The translations under genes were made by a program, and so were the position numbers. Positions 51,623 through 64,000 of a DNA stretch of 64,000 nucleotides are shown here, piece by piece. Each line of letters starts with the position of its first letter. The stretch's first letter is position 1. Below the pieces are notes generated by a model. That model searched no databases. It was given only the letters and a program-made list of their open reading frames with translations, and was not told the DNA's origin. Origin of the DNA: Cladorhizidae sp. MBARI D1340-BT2 (taxonomy: Eukaryota > Porifera > Demospongiae > Poecilosclerida > Cladorhizidae); assembly GCA_028752905.1 (NCBI GenBank), contig JAQNBH010000012.1:20115545-20179544 (forward strand), in the 5' to 3' direction.

Positions 51623-53414
51623 TTGCCCTAATTTGGTCTATATGTTTCTCATTTTCCCCCCCAAAATCTTGTTATTTTGCCGTAAAGCTCATAACTTTTC
51701 TACACTTTACCCAAAAAAGATAATTTTTATATCACCGGATAGCCCTTCTAATTATTTGTCTTTTGTACATGCCAAAATTTTGAGTACTCTAAGTATTAGC
51801 AAGTTATGGTGATTTGAAGTGGTAAGGTTTGCGTTCTTTCCTGGCGTTTTCCAGTTGCCAAAGCGGTGGCCTGCCAGTGAAAAACCACTACATTTATTGA
51901 TAATCTGTTGACATGTTGCAGATAAGGGCCTTCTCTATCAGTTGACAAAATCTGGGACTTTGGTCTTGTTAATTAGGGCAGTTATGACATGTTAGCTTCG
52001 TAGATTATCCACACTTCACTGAATAGACTTGATGTATAGCTATTAAGATAGGACTCTCTAAGTGCTCTCTCTTGATACCAAACATCCATATATTCTGTAC
52101 ACTTCACTGTAATGGACTTGCAAGATAGGTATCTCTCAGTGTTCTCTATCTTGAGCTAAACATGTTAGCTTCATAGATTCTCCACACTTCACTGAATAGA
52201 CTTGATATATAGCTCTAAAGGTAGGCCTCTCTCTGTTCTCTCTCTTGATACCAAACATCCGTATATTCTGCATACATAGAATCACAAGATAGGTTTCTCT
52301 ATGTGTTCTCTATCTTGATGCTAAACAGGTTAGCTTCATAGATTCTCCACACTTCACTGTATAAACTTGATATATAGCTATTAAGATAGGTCTCTCCCTG
52401 TGCTCTCTGTTGATATCAAACATCCATAATATTCTGCACACTTCACTGTAATGGACTTGATATGATTCGAATGATAGGTTTCATTATGTGTTCTCTATCT
52501 TGATATTTGCCCTAATTTGGTCTATATGTTTCTCATTTTCCCACCAAAAATCTTGTTATTTTGCCGTAAAGCTCATAACTTTTCTACACTTTACCCAAAA
52601 AAGATAATTTTTATATCACCGGATAGCCCTTCTAATTATCTGTCTTTTGTACGTGCCAAAATTTTGAGTACTCTAAGTATTAGCAAGTTATGGTGATTTG
52701 AAGTGGTAAGGTTTGCGATCTTTCCTGGCGTTTTCCAGTTGCCAAAGCGGTGGCCTGCCAGTGAAAAACCACTACATTTATTGATAATCTGTTGACATGT
52801 TGCAGATAAGGGCCTTCTCTATCAGTTGACAAAATCTGGGACTTTGGTCTTGTTAATTAGGGCAGTTATGAATTGTACTCTTACTTGATGCTAAACATGT
52901 TAGCTTCGTAGATTATCCACACTTCACTGAATAGACTTGATGTATAGCTATTAAGATAGGACTCTCTAAGTGCTCTCTCTTGATACCAAACATCCATATA
53001 TTCTGCACACTTCACTGTAATGGACTTGCAAGATAGGTATCTCTCAGTGTTCTCTATCTTGAGCTAAACATGTTAGCTTCATAGATTCTCCACACTTCAC
53101 TGAATAGACTTGATATATAGCTCTAAAGGTAGGCCTCTCTCTGTTCTCTCTCTTGATACCAAACATCCGTATATTCTGCATACATAGAATCACAAGATAG
53201 GTTTCTCTATGTGTTCTCTATCTTGATGCTAAACAGGTTAGCTTCATAGATTCTCCACACTTCACTGTATAAACTTGATATATAGCTATTAAGATAGGTC
53301 TCTCCCTGTGCTCTCTGTTGATATCAAACATCCATAATATTCTGCATACTTCACTGTAATGGACTTGATATGATTCGAATGATAGGTTTCATTATGTGTT
53401 CTCTATCTTGATAT
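49851..53414. repeat. 3564-bp tandem duplication, first copy
   Basis: Spacings are 888, 884, 884, 908. Private markers shared with the second copy 3564 bp on are GCGTTCTTTCC (about 51832 and 55396) and TTTTCCCACCAAAAATC (about 52537 and 56101). Confidence 0.88.
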
Positions 53415-56400
53415 TTGCCCTAATTTGGTCTATATGTTTCTCATTTTTCCCCCCAAAATCTTGTTATTTTGCCGTAAAGCTCATAACTTTTCTACACTTT
53501 ACCCAAAAAAGAAATTTTTTATATCACCGGATAGCCCTTCTAATTATCTGTCTTTTGTACGTGCCAAAATTTTGACTACTCTAAGTATTAGCAAGTTATG
53601 GCGATTTGAAGTGGTAAGGTTTGCGATCTTTCCTGGCGTTTTCCAGTTGCCAAAGCGGTGGCCTGCCAGTGAAAAACCACTACATTTATTGATAATCTGT
53701 TGACATGTTGCAGATAAGGGCCTTCTCTATCAGTTGACAAAATCTGGGACTTTGGTCTTGTTAATTAGGGCAGTTATGACATGTTAGCTTCGTAGATTAT
53801 CCACACTTCACTGAATAGACTTGATGTATAGCTATTAAGATAGGACTCTCTAAGTGCTCTCTCTTGATACCAAACATCCATATATTCTGCACACTTCACT
53901 GTAATGGACTTGCAAGATAGGTATATCTCAGTGTTCTCTATCTTGAGCTAAACATGTTAGGTTCATAGATTCTCCACACTTCACTGAATAGACTTGATAT
54001 AATTATAGCTCTAAAGGTAGGCCTCTCTCTGTTCTCTCTCTTGATACCAAACATCCGTATATTCTGCATACATAGAATCACAAGATAGGTTTCTCTATGT
54101 GTTCTCTATCTTGATGCTAAACAGGTTAGCTTCATAGATTCTCCACACTTCCCTGTATAAACTTGATATATAGCTATTAAGATAGGTCTCTCCCTGTGCT
54201 CTCTGTTGATATCAAACATCCATAATATTCTGCACACTTCACTGTAATGTACTTGATATGATTCGAATGATAGGTTTCATTATGTGTTCTCTATCTTGAT
54301 ATTTGCCCTAATTTGGTCTATATGTTTCTCATTTTCCCCCCAGAAATCTTGTTATTTTGCCGTAAAGCTCATAACTTTTCTACACTTTACCCAAAAAAGA
54401 TAATTTTTATATCACCGGATAGCCCTTCTAATTATCTGTCTTTTGTACGTGCCAAAATTTTGAGTACTCTAAGTATTAGCAAGTTATGGTGATTTGAAGT
54501 GGTAAGGTTTGCGATCTTTCCTGGCGTTTTCCAGTTGCCAAAGCGGTGGCCTGCCAGTGAAAAACCACTACATTTATTGATAATCTGTTGACATGTTGCA
54601 GATAAGGGCCTTCTCTATCAGTTGACAAAATCTGGGACTTTGGTCTTGTTAATTAGGGCAGTTATGACATGTTAGCTTCGTAGATTATCCACACTTCACT
54701 GAATAGACTTGATGTATAGCTATTAAGATAGGACTCTCTAAGTGCTCTCTCTTGATACCAAACATCCATATATTCTGCACACTTCACTGTAATGGACTTG
54801 CAAGATAGGTATCTCTCAGTGTTCTCTATCTTGAGCTAAACATGTTAGCTTCATAGATTCTCCACACTTCACTGAATAGACTTGATATATAGCTCTAAAG
54901 GTAGGCCTCTCTCTGTTCTCTCTCTTGATACCAAACATCCGTATATTCTGCATACATAGAATCACAAGATAGGTTTCTCTATGTGTTCTCTATCTTGATG
55001 CTAAACAGGTTAGCTTCATAGATTCTCCACACTTCCCTGTATAAACTTGATATATAGCTATTAAGATAGGTCTCTCCCTGTGCTCTCTGTTGATATCAAA
55101 CATCCATAATATTCTGCACACTTCACTGTAATGGACTTGATATTATTCGAATGATAGGTTTCATTATGTGTTCTCTATCTTGATATTTGCCCTAATTTGG
55201 TCTATATGTTTCTCATTTTCCCCCCCAAAATCTTGTTATTTTGCCGTAAAGCTCATAACTTTTCTACACTTTACCCAAAAAAGATAATTTTTATATCACC
55301 GGATAGCCCTTCTAATTATTTGTCTTTTGTACATGCCAAAATTTTGAGTACTCTAAGTATTAGCAAGTTATGGTGATTTGAAGTGGTAAGGTTTGCGTTC
55401 TTTCCTGGCGTTTTCCAGTTGCCAAAGCGGTGGCCTGCCAGTGAAAAACCACTACATTTATTGATAATCTGTTGACATGTTGCAGATAAGGGCCTTCTCT
55501 ATCAGTTGACAAAATCTGGGACTTTGGTCTTGTTAATTAGGGCAGTTATGACATGTTAGCTTCGTAGATTATCCACACTTCACTGAATAGACTTGATGTA
55601 TAGCTATTAAGATAGGACTCTCTAAGTGCTCTCTCTTGATACCAAACATCCATATATTCTGTACACTTCACTGTAATGGACTTGCAAGATAGGTATCTCT
55701 CAGTGTTCTCTATCTTGAGCTAAACATGTTAGCTTCATAGATTCTCCACACTTCACTGAATAGACTTGATATATAGCTCTAAAGGTAGGCCTCTCTCTGT
55801 TCTCTCTCTTGATACCAAACATCCGTATATTCTGCATACATAGAATCACAAGATAGGTTTCTCTATGTGTTCTCTATCTTGATGCTAAACAGGTTAGCTT
55901 CATAGATTCTCCACACTTCACTGTATAAACTTGATATATAGCTATTAAGATAGGTCTCTCCCTGTGCTCTCTGTTGATATCAAACATCCATAATATTCTG
56001 CACACTTCACTGTAATGGACTTGATATGATTCGAATGATAGGTTTCATTATGTGTTCTCTATCTTGATATTTGCCCTAATTTGGTCTATATGTTTCTCAT
56101 TTTCCCACCAAAAATCTTGTTATTTTGCCGTAAAGCTCATAACTTTTCTACACTTTACCCAAAAAAGATAATTTTTATATCACCGGATAGCCCTTCTAAT
56201 TATCTGTCTTTTGTACGTGCCAAAATTTTGAGTACTCTAAGTATTAGCAAGTTATGGTGATTTGAAGTGGTAAGGTTTGCGATCTTTCCTGGCGTTTTCC
56301 AGTTGCCAAAGCGGTGGCCTGCCAGTGAAAAACCACTACATTTATTGATAATCTGTTGACATGTTGCAGATAAGGGCCTTCTCTATCAGTTGACAAAATC

Positions 56401-56975
56401 TGGGACTTTGGTCTTGTTAATTAGGGCAGTTATGAATTGTACTCTTACTTGATGCTAAACATGTTAGCTTCGTAGATTATCCACACTTCACTGAATAGAC
56501 TTGATGTATAGCTATTAAGATAGGACTCTCTAAGTGCTCTCTCTTGATACCAAACATCCATATATTCTGCACACTTCACTGTAATGGACTTGCAAGATAG
56601 GTATCTCTCAGTGTTCTCTATCTTGAGCTAAACATGTTAGCTTCGTAGATACTCCACACTTCACTGAATAGACTTGATATATAGCTCTAAAGGTAGGCCT
56701 CTCTCTGTTCTCTCTCTTGATACCAAACATCCGTATATTCTGCATACATAGAATCACAAGATAGGTTTCTCTATGTGTTCTCTATCTTGATGCTAAACAG
56801 GTTAGCTTCATAGATTCTCCACACTTTACTGTATAAACTTGATATATAGCTATTAAGATAGGTCTCTCCCTGTGCTCTCTGTTGATATCAAACATCCATA
56901 ATATTCTGCATACTTCACTGTAATGGACTTGATATGATTCGAATGATAGGTTTCATTATGTGTTCTCTATCTTGT
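53415..56975. repeat. 3564-bp tandem duplication, second copy (3561 bp)
   Basis: Spacings are 888, 884, 884, 905, the last short by the 3-bp loss at 56975. Differences from the first copy are few: AATGTACTTG (about 54247) and CTTCGTAGATACTCC (about 56642), showing recent origin. Confidence 0.87.
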
Positions 56976-57878
56976 TTGCCCTAATTTGGTCTATATGTTT
57001 CTCATTTTCCCCCCAAAAATCTTGTTATTTTGCCGTAAAGCTCATAACTTTTCTACACTTTACCCAAAAAAGATAATTTTTATATCACCGGATAGCCCTT
57101 CTAATTATCTGTCTTTTGTACGTGCCAAAATTTTGAGTACTCTAAGTATTAGCAAGTTATGGTGATTTGAAGTGGTAAGATTTGCGATCTTTCCTGGCGT
57201 TTTCCAGTTGCCAAAGCGGTGGCCTGCCAGTGAAAAACCACTACATTTATTGATAATCTGTTGAGATGTTGCAGATAAGGGCCTCCTCTATCAGTTGACA
57301 AAATCTGGGACTTTGGTCTTGTTAATTAGGGCAGTTATGAATTGTACTCTTACTTGATGCTAAACATGTTAGCTTCGTAGATTATCCACACTTCACTGAA
57401 TAGACTTGATGTATAGCTATTAAGATAGGACTCTCTAAGTGCTCTCTCTTGATACCAAACATCCATATATTCTGCACACTTCACTGTAATGGACTTGCAA
57501 GATAGGTATCTCTCAGTGTTCTCTATCTTGAGCTAAACATGTTAGCTTCATAGATTCTCCACACTTCACTGAATAGACTTGATATATAGCTCTAAAGGTA
57601 GGCCTCTCTCTGTTCTCTCTCTTGATACCAAACATCCATATATTCTGCATACATAGAATCACAAGATAGGTTTCTCTATGTGTTCTCTATCTTGATGCTA
57701 AACAGGTTAGCTTCATAGATTCTCCACACTTCCCTGTATAAACTTGATATATAGCTATTAAGATAGGTCTCTCCCTGTGCTCTCTGTTGATATCAAACAT
57801 CCATAATATTCTGCACACTTCACTGTAATGGACTTGATATGATTCGAATGATAGGTTTCATTATGTGTTCTCTATCTT

Positions 57879-58563
57879 TATTTTTTCTTTTCTTTTTTAA
57901 ACAATTTTAATATATATATATATAAATGAATAACAAACAAACATTAACAAACAACAACAAACAAACATTAAAACAAAAAATCTTAATACACTACTTATAA
58001 AAAATAATCGTCATTACAACTAAAGCTGGTGCCCAGCACAGCTGCAGTGTTACCTCGCTGCACGGCTACTGCAATCCGCTGGGAAAGGAAAAAGGAGGAG
58101 CGGGTATCATCCGTTTCCTGTTTGAGACGGTTGCCCAAATCTGAAAAGAAAAGACCTGCAGACTTGCCAAATGAACCAGCCGTCTCGATTCCAATTGGCA
58201 CAAAAAAATGGGAGACAGCCAAAGAGGAGTATTTTATTCTCTTACGGTATTCGGCATTGCTTGCCACCGAGCCAGGGCCATCAGAAGACAAGGAGGCGTA
58301 GGAGGGAGCGAAGGTGTCTACAATTGTAGCGTCCCATACCAAAATACGCCCATTTTTCCAGGGAATGACGGAAGCCCCATCCGGACGCTTACCATCAGAA
58401 CGTGACAAGCCCGGAGGCTCCAGGTGCGAGGGAACCTTGATGGCTGCCAAGGATCGCCGGATGATCTCATTCACTTCCCCGTGTCTGGAATGACGCCCTT
58501 GGCTGTACTTACAACTGAGGCCGTGTGTGCCGTACTTGTCAACATCAAGACCACACAAATGAC
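57879..58563 (-). mobile_element. Retrotransposon remnant, copy 7
   Basis: It is 685 bp with the same junctions. It carries AAATGAATAAC in the 3' UTR instead of AAACAGAATAAC, one base shorter. It sits in a full-linker monomer (1590-bp spacing). Confidence 0.75.
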
Positions 58564-58564
58564 A
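57995..58564 (-). pseudogene. Zinc knuckle + probable RLE fragment, copy 7
   Basis: The frame is open to the TAA at 57995-57997; D5, H26, T152, a third haplotype shared only with copy 8. The change at 152 (GGGTATCATCC on the plus strand, GGGGATCATCC elsewhere) is outside the proposed metal-site residues. No ATG is present. Confidence 0.63.
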
Positions 58565-61213
58565 TTTGCCCTAATTTGGTCTATATGTTTCTCATTTTCC
58601 CCCCAAATTTTTTGTTATTTTGCCGTAAAGCTCATAACTTTTCTACACTTTACCCAAAAAAGAAATTTTTTTATATCACCGGATAGCCCTTCTAATTATC
58701 TGTCTTTTGTACGTGCCAAAATTTTGAGTACTCTAAGTATTAGCAAGTTATGGTGATTTGAAGTGGTAAGGTTTGCGATCTTTCCTGGCGTTTTCCAGTT
58801 GCCAAAGCGGTGGCCTGCCAGTGAAAAACCACTACATTTATTGATAATCTGTTGACATGTTGCAGATAAGGGCCTTCTCTATCAGTTGACAAAATCTGGG
58901 ACTTTGGTCTTGTTAATTAGGGCAGTTATGACATGTTAGCTTCGTAGATTATCCACACTTCACTGAATAGACTTGATGTATAGCTATTAAGATAGGACTC
59001 TCTAAGTGCTCTCTCTTGATACCAAACATCCATATATTCTGCACACTTCACTGTAATGGACTTGCAAGATAGGTATCTCTCAGTGTTCTCTATCTTGAGC
59101 TAAACATGTTAGCTTCATAGATTCTCCACACTTCACTGAATAGACTTGATATATAGCTCTAAAGGTAGGCCTCTCTCTGTTCTCTCTCTTGATACCAAAC
59201 ATCCGTATATTCTGCATACATAGAATCACAAGATAGGTTTCTCTATGTGTTCTCTATCTTGATGCTAAACAGGTTAGCTTCATAGATTCTCCACACTTCA
59301 CTGTATAAACTTGATATATAGCTATTAAAATAGGTCTCTCCCTGTGCTCTCTGTTGATATCAAACATCCATAATATTCTGCACACTTCACTGTAATGGAC
59401 TTGATATGATTCGAATGATAGGTTTCATTATGTGTTCTCTATCTTGATATTTGCCCTAATTTGGTCTATATGTTTCTCATTTTTTCCCCAAAAATCTTGT
59501 TATTTTGCCGTAAAGCTCATAACTTTTCTACACTTTACCCCAAAAAGATAATTTTTATATCACCGGATAGCCCTTCTAATTATCTGTCTTTTGTACGTGC
59601 CAAAATTTTTGAGTACTCTAAGTATTAGCAAGTTATGGTGATTTGAAGTGGTAAGGTTTGCGATCTTTCCTGGCGTTTTCCAGTTGCCAAAGCGGTGGCC
59701 TGCCAGTGAAAAACCACTACATTTATTGATAATCTGTTGACATGTTGCAGATAAGGGCCTTCTCTATCAGTTGACAAAATCTGGGACTTTGGTCTTGTTA
59801 ATTAGGGCAGTTATGACATGTTAGCTTCGTAGATTATCCACACTTCACTGAATAGACTTGATGTATAGCTATTAAGATAGGACACTCTAAGTGCTCTCTC
59901 TTGATACCAAACATCCATATATTCTGCACACTTCACTGTAATGGACTTGCAAGATAGGTATCTCTCAGTGTTCTCTATCTTGAGCTAAACATGTTAGCTT
60001 CATAGATTCTCCACACTTCACTGAATAGACTTGATATATAGCTCTAAAGGTAGGCCTCTCTCTGTTCTCTCTCTTGATACCAAACATCCGTATATTCTGC
60101 ATACATAGAATCACAAGATAGGTTTCTCTATGTGTTCTCTATCTTGATGCTAAACAGGTTAGCTTCATAGATTCTCCACACTTCACTGTATAAACTTGAT
60201 ATATAGCTATTAAGATAGGTCTCTCCCTGTGCTCTCTGTTGATATCAAACATCCATAATATTCTGCACACTTCACTGTAATGGACTTGATATGATTCGAA
60301 TGATAGGTTTCATTATGTGTTCTCTATCTTGATATTTGCCCTAATTTGGTCTATATGTTTCTCATTTCCCCCCCCAAAATCTTGTTATTTTGCCGTAAAG
60401 CTCATAACTTTTCTACACTTTACCCAAAAAAGATAATTTTTATATCACCGGATATCCCTTCTAATTATCTGTCTTTTGTACGTGCCAAAATTTTGAGTAC
60501 TCTAAGTATTAGCAAGTTATGGTGATTTGAATTGGTAAGGTTTGCGATCTTTCCTGGCGTTTTGCAGTTGCAAAGCGGTGGCCTGCCAGTGAAAAACCAC
60601 TACATTTATTGATAATCTGTTGACATGTTGCAGATAAGGGCCTTCTCTATCAGTTGACAAAATCTGGGACTTTGGTCTTGTTAATTAGGGTAGTTATGAC
60701 ATGTTAGCTTCGTAGATTATCCACACTTCACTGAATAGACTTGATGTATAGCTATTAAGATAGGACTCTCTAAGTGCTCTCTCTTGATACCAAACATCCA
60801 TATATTCTGCACACTTCACTGTAATGGACTTGCAAGATAGGTATCTCTCAGTGTTCTCTATCTTGAGCTAAACATGTTAGCTTCATAGATTCTCCACACT
60901 TCACTGAATAGACTTGATATATAGCTCTAAAGGTAGGCCTCTCTCTGTTCTCTCTCTTGATACCAAACATCCATATATTCTGCATACATAGAATCACAAG
61001 ATAGGTTTCTCTATGTGTTCTCTATCTTGATGCTAAACAGGTTAGCTTCATAGATTCTCCACACTTCCCTGTATAAACTTGATATATAGCTATTAAGATA
61101 GGTCTCTCCCTGTGCTCTCTGTTGATATCAAACATCCATAATATTCTGCACACTTCACTGTAATGGACTTGATATGATTCGAATGATAGGTTTCATTATG
61201 TGTTCTCTATCTT

Positions 61214-61898
61214 TATTTTTTCTTTTCTTTTTTAAACAATTTTAATATATATATATATAAATGAATAACAAACAAACATTAACAAACAACAACAAACAAA
61301 CATTAAAACAAAAAATCTTAATACACTACTTATAAAAAATAATCGTCATTACAACTAAAGCTGGTGCCCAGCACAGCTGCAGTGTTACCTCGCTGCACGG
61401 CTACTGCAATCCGCTGGGAAAGGAAAAAGGAGGAGCGGGTATCATCCGTTTCCTGTTTGAGACGGTTGCCCAAATCTGAAAAGAAAAGACCTGCAGACTT
61501 GCCAAATGAACCAGCCGTCTCGATTCCAATTGGCACAAAAAAATGGGAGACAGCCAAAGAGGAGTATTTTATTCTCTTACGGTATTCGGCATTGCTTGCC
61601 ACCGAGCCAGGGCCATCAGAAGACAAGGAGGCGTAGGAGGGAGCGAAGGTGTCTACAATTGTAGCGTCCCATACCAAAATACGCCCATTTTTCCAGGGAA
61701 TGACGGAAGCCCCATCCGGACGCTTACCATCAGAACGTGACAAGCCCGGAGGCTCCAGGTGCGAGGGAACCTTGATGGCTGCCAAGGATCGCCGGATGAT
61801 CTCATTCACTTCCCCGTGTCTGGAATGACGCCCTTGGCTGTACTTACAACTGAGGCCGTGTGTGCCGTACTTGTCAACATCAAGACCACACAAATGAC
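61214..61898 (-). mobile_element. Retrotransposon remnant, copy 8
   Basis: It is 685 bp and appears identical to copy 7. Unlike the other seven, it sits in a monomer that has lost the 24-bp linker (GTTATGACATG near 60693), giving a 1565-bp spacing. This marks a recombinant monomer. Confidence 0.75.
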
Positions 61899-61899
61899 A
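61330..61899 (-). pseudogene. Zinc knuckle + probable RLE fragment, copy 8
   Basis: The frame is open to the TAA at 61330-61332; D5, H26, T152 as in copy 7; no ATG. Confidence 0.63.
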
Positions 61900-61900
61900 T

Positions 61901-64000
61901 TTGCCCTAATTTGGTCTATATGTTTCTCATTTTCCCCCCAAATTTTTTGTTATTTTGCCGTAAAGCTCATAACTTTTCTACACTTTACCCAAAAAAGAAA
62001 TTTTTTTATATCACCGGATAGCCCTTCTAATTATCTGTCTTTTGTACGTGCCAAAATTTTGAGTACTCTAAGTATTAGCAAGTTATGGTGATTTGAAGTG
62101 GTAAGGTTTGCGATCTTTCCTGGCGTTTTCCAGTTGCCAAAGCGGTGGCCTGCCAGTGAAAAACCACTACATTTATTGATAATCTGTTGACATGTTGCAG
62201 ATAAGGGCCTTCTCTATCAGTTGACAAAATCTGGGACTTTGGTCTTGTTAATTAGGGCAGTTATGACATGTTAGCTTCGTAGATTATCCACACTTCACTG
62301 AATAGACTTGATGTATAGCTATTAAGATAGGACTCTCTAAGTGCTCTCTCTTGATACCAAACATCCATATATTCTGCACACTTCACTGTAATGGACTTGC
62401 AAGATAGGTATCTCTCAGTGTTCTCTATCTTGAGCTAAACATGTTAGCTTCATAGATTCTCCACACTTCACTGAATAGACTTGATATATAGCTCTAAAGG
62501 TAGGCCTCTCTCTGTTCTCTCTCTTGATACCAAACATCCGTATATTCTGCATACATAGAATCACAAGATAGGTTTCTCTATGTGTTCTCTATCTTGATGC
62601 TAAACAGGTTAGCTTCATAGATTCTCCACACTTCACTGTATAAACTTGATATATAGCTATTAAAATAGGTCTCTCCCTGTGCTCTCTGTTGATATCAAAC
62701 ATCCATAATATTCTGCACACTTCACTGTAATGGACTTGATATGATTCGAATGATAGGTTTCATTATGTGTTCTCTATCTTGATATTTGCCCTAATTTGGT
62801 CTATATGTTTCTCATTTTTTCCCCAAAAATCTTGTTATTTTGCCGTAAAGCTCATAACTTTTCTACACTTTACCCCAAAAAGATAATTTTTATATCACCG
62901 GATAGCCCTTCTAATTATCTGTCTTTTGTACGTGCCAAAATTTTTGAGTACTCTAAGTATTAGCAAGTTATGGTGATTTGAAGTGGTAAGGTTTGCGATC
63001 TTTCCTGGCGTTTTCCAGTTGCCAAAGCGGTGGCCTGCCAGTGAAAAACCACTACATTTATTGATAATCTGTTGACATGTTGCAGATAAGGGCCTTCTCT
63101 ATCAGTTGACAAAATCTGGGACTTTGGTCTTGTTAATTAGGGCAGTTATGACATGTTAGCTTCGTAGATTATCCACACTTCACTGAATAGACTTGATGTA
63201 TAGCTATTAAGATAGGACACTCTAAGTGCTCTCTCTTGATACCAAACATCCATATATTCTGCACACTTCACTGTAATGGACTTGCAAGATAGGTATCTCT
63301 CAGTGTTCTCTATCTTGAGCTAAACATGTTAGCTTCATAGATTCTCCACACTTCACTGAATAGACTTGATATATAGCTCTAAAGGTAGGCCTCTCTCTGT
63401 TCTCTCTCTTGATACCAAACATCCGTATATTCTGCATACATAGAATCACAAGATAGGTTTCTCTATGTGTTCTCTATCTTGATGCTAAACAGGTTAGCTT
63501 CATAGATTCTCCACACTTCACTGTATAAACTTGATATATAGCTATTAAGATAGGTCTCTCCCTGTGCTCTCTGTTGATATCAAACATCCATAATATTCTG
63601 CACACTTCACTGTAATGGACTTGATATGATTCGAATGATAGGTTTCATTATGTGTTCTCTATCTTGATATTTGCCCTAATTTGGTCTATATGTTTCTCAT
63701 TTCCCCCCCCAAAATCTTGTTATTTTGCCGTAAAGCTCATAACTTTTCTACACTTTACCCAAAAAAGATAATTTTTATATCACCGGATATCCCTTCTAAT
63801 TATCTGTCTTTTGTACGTGCCAAAATTTTGAGTACTCTAAGTATTAGCAAGTTATGGTGATTTGAATTGGTAAGGTTTGCGATCTTTCCTGGCGTTTTGC
63901 AGTTGCAAAGCGGTGGCCTGCCAGTGAAAAACCACTACATTTATTGATAATCTGTTGACATGTTGCAGATAAGGGCCTTCTCTATCAGTTGACAAAATCT
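61901..64000. repeat. 3335-bp tandem duplication, second copy (cut by window end)
   Basis: Anchors are 61901, 62786 and 63671. It follows the first copy marker for marker up to the window end. If the period holds, a ninth remnant would lie near 64549-65233, just outside the window. Confidence 0.88.

Larger units (their letters stand above)
40987..58565. repeat. Long insert-free higher-order unit (17,579 bp)
   Basis: Anchors are 40987, 41875, 42759, 43647, 44535, 45419, 46307, 47191, 48079, 48967, 49851, 50739, 51623, 52507, 53415, 54303, 55187, 56071 and 56976. This is the longest run without a remnant. It is inflated by two overlapping tandem duplications, 4432 bp and 3564 bp. The monomer at 56976 lacks ATA in CTTG(ATA)TTTGCCC. 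Confidence 0.87.
58566..61900. repeat. 3335-bp tandem duplication, first copy
   Basis: Three monomers (anchors 58566, 59451 and 60336), the last with remnant copy 8. Private markers recur 3335 bp on: TAGGACACTC (59879 and 63214), GGATATCCC (60450 and 63785), GAATTGGTAAGG (60529 and 63864) and TTTTGCAGTTGCAAAGCGG (60561 and 63896). Confidence 0.9.
1..64000. repeat. Satellite array, ~884-bp composite monomer, 67 monomer starts
   Basis: The entire window is tandem repeats. Using the motif TTGCCCTAAT as an anchor, I find 67 monomer starts. Spacings are mostly 884, 885, 888, or 905-908 bp. The exceptions are 511, 826, 882 and 903 bp, plus eight of about 1565-1595 bp that contain an inserted element. 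The length classes resolve: 884 is the base, +1 is an extra T before GAGTACTC, +4 is ATATAATTATAG in place of ATATATAG, and +24 is a linker retained after the TIR block. Monomers look almost identical by eye; I computed no percent identity. The AT-rich composition, lack of conserved ORFs and nested periodicity are typical of heterochromatic satellite DNA. Both window edges are inside repeats, so the true array size is unknown. Confidence 0.97.

Noticed and set aside
1..64000. CRISPR array or other prokaryotic repeat system
   Set aside because: Repeats are contiguous, hundreds of bases long and without unique spacers; no cas genes or bacterial-style genes are present.
1..64000. Ribosomal DNA spacer or histone-type gene cluster
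   Set aside because: No rRNA, 5S or histone coding sequence occurs in any of the 67 monomers.

Overview
The whole 64-kb window is one eukaryotic satellite DNA array. I see no rRNA, tRNA, CRISPR, operon or expressed gene, and no single-copy DNA at either edge, so the array continues both ways. The AT-rich tandem DNA, the 5'-truncated non-LTR retrotransposon fragment with an A-rich 3' tail, and variants that often look like CpG decay point to heterochromatin of an animal, probably an invertebrate. The species cannot be named from the sequence.

The array is hierarchical. (1) The smallest unit is a protomer of about 85 bp; six diverged copies, grouped as three pairs of about 170 bp, lie at 604-1123. 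(2) Those six copies plus a different 357-bp block (222-578), bounded by a perfect 10-bp inverted repeat, make a composite monomer of about 884 bp. I count 67 monomer starts. Most spacings are 884, 885, 888 or 905-908 bp, and the small differences come from a few defined indels. (3) In eight monomers a 685-686-bp element remnant sits at exactly the same base, in minus orientation. It carries the C-terminal end of a retrotransposon polyprotein (zinc knuckle plus a probable restriction-like endonuclease) and its 3' UTR. Identical junctions show one insertion that was later copied with the satellite. (4) The remnants delimit higher-order units. Alternating units alpha (1812-11880 and 20584-29805) and beta (11881-20583 and 29806-37621) form a super-repeat of 17-18.8 kb. 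(5) From 37622 on, the order breaks into shorter, younger tandem duplications with periods of 4432, 3564 and 3335 bp.

Nothing here acts together as a gene system. The remnant's reading frame is open in all eight copies but has no ATG codon, so I treat it as a pseudogene. The interest lies in how the array was built: a small-unit satellite joined to a MITE-like block, one retrotransposon capture, then unequal exchange at several scales. A 15-nt T/C/A tract is also notable, because its internal boundaries move between monomers while its length stays fixed.
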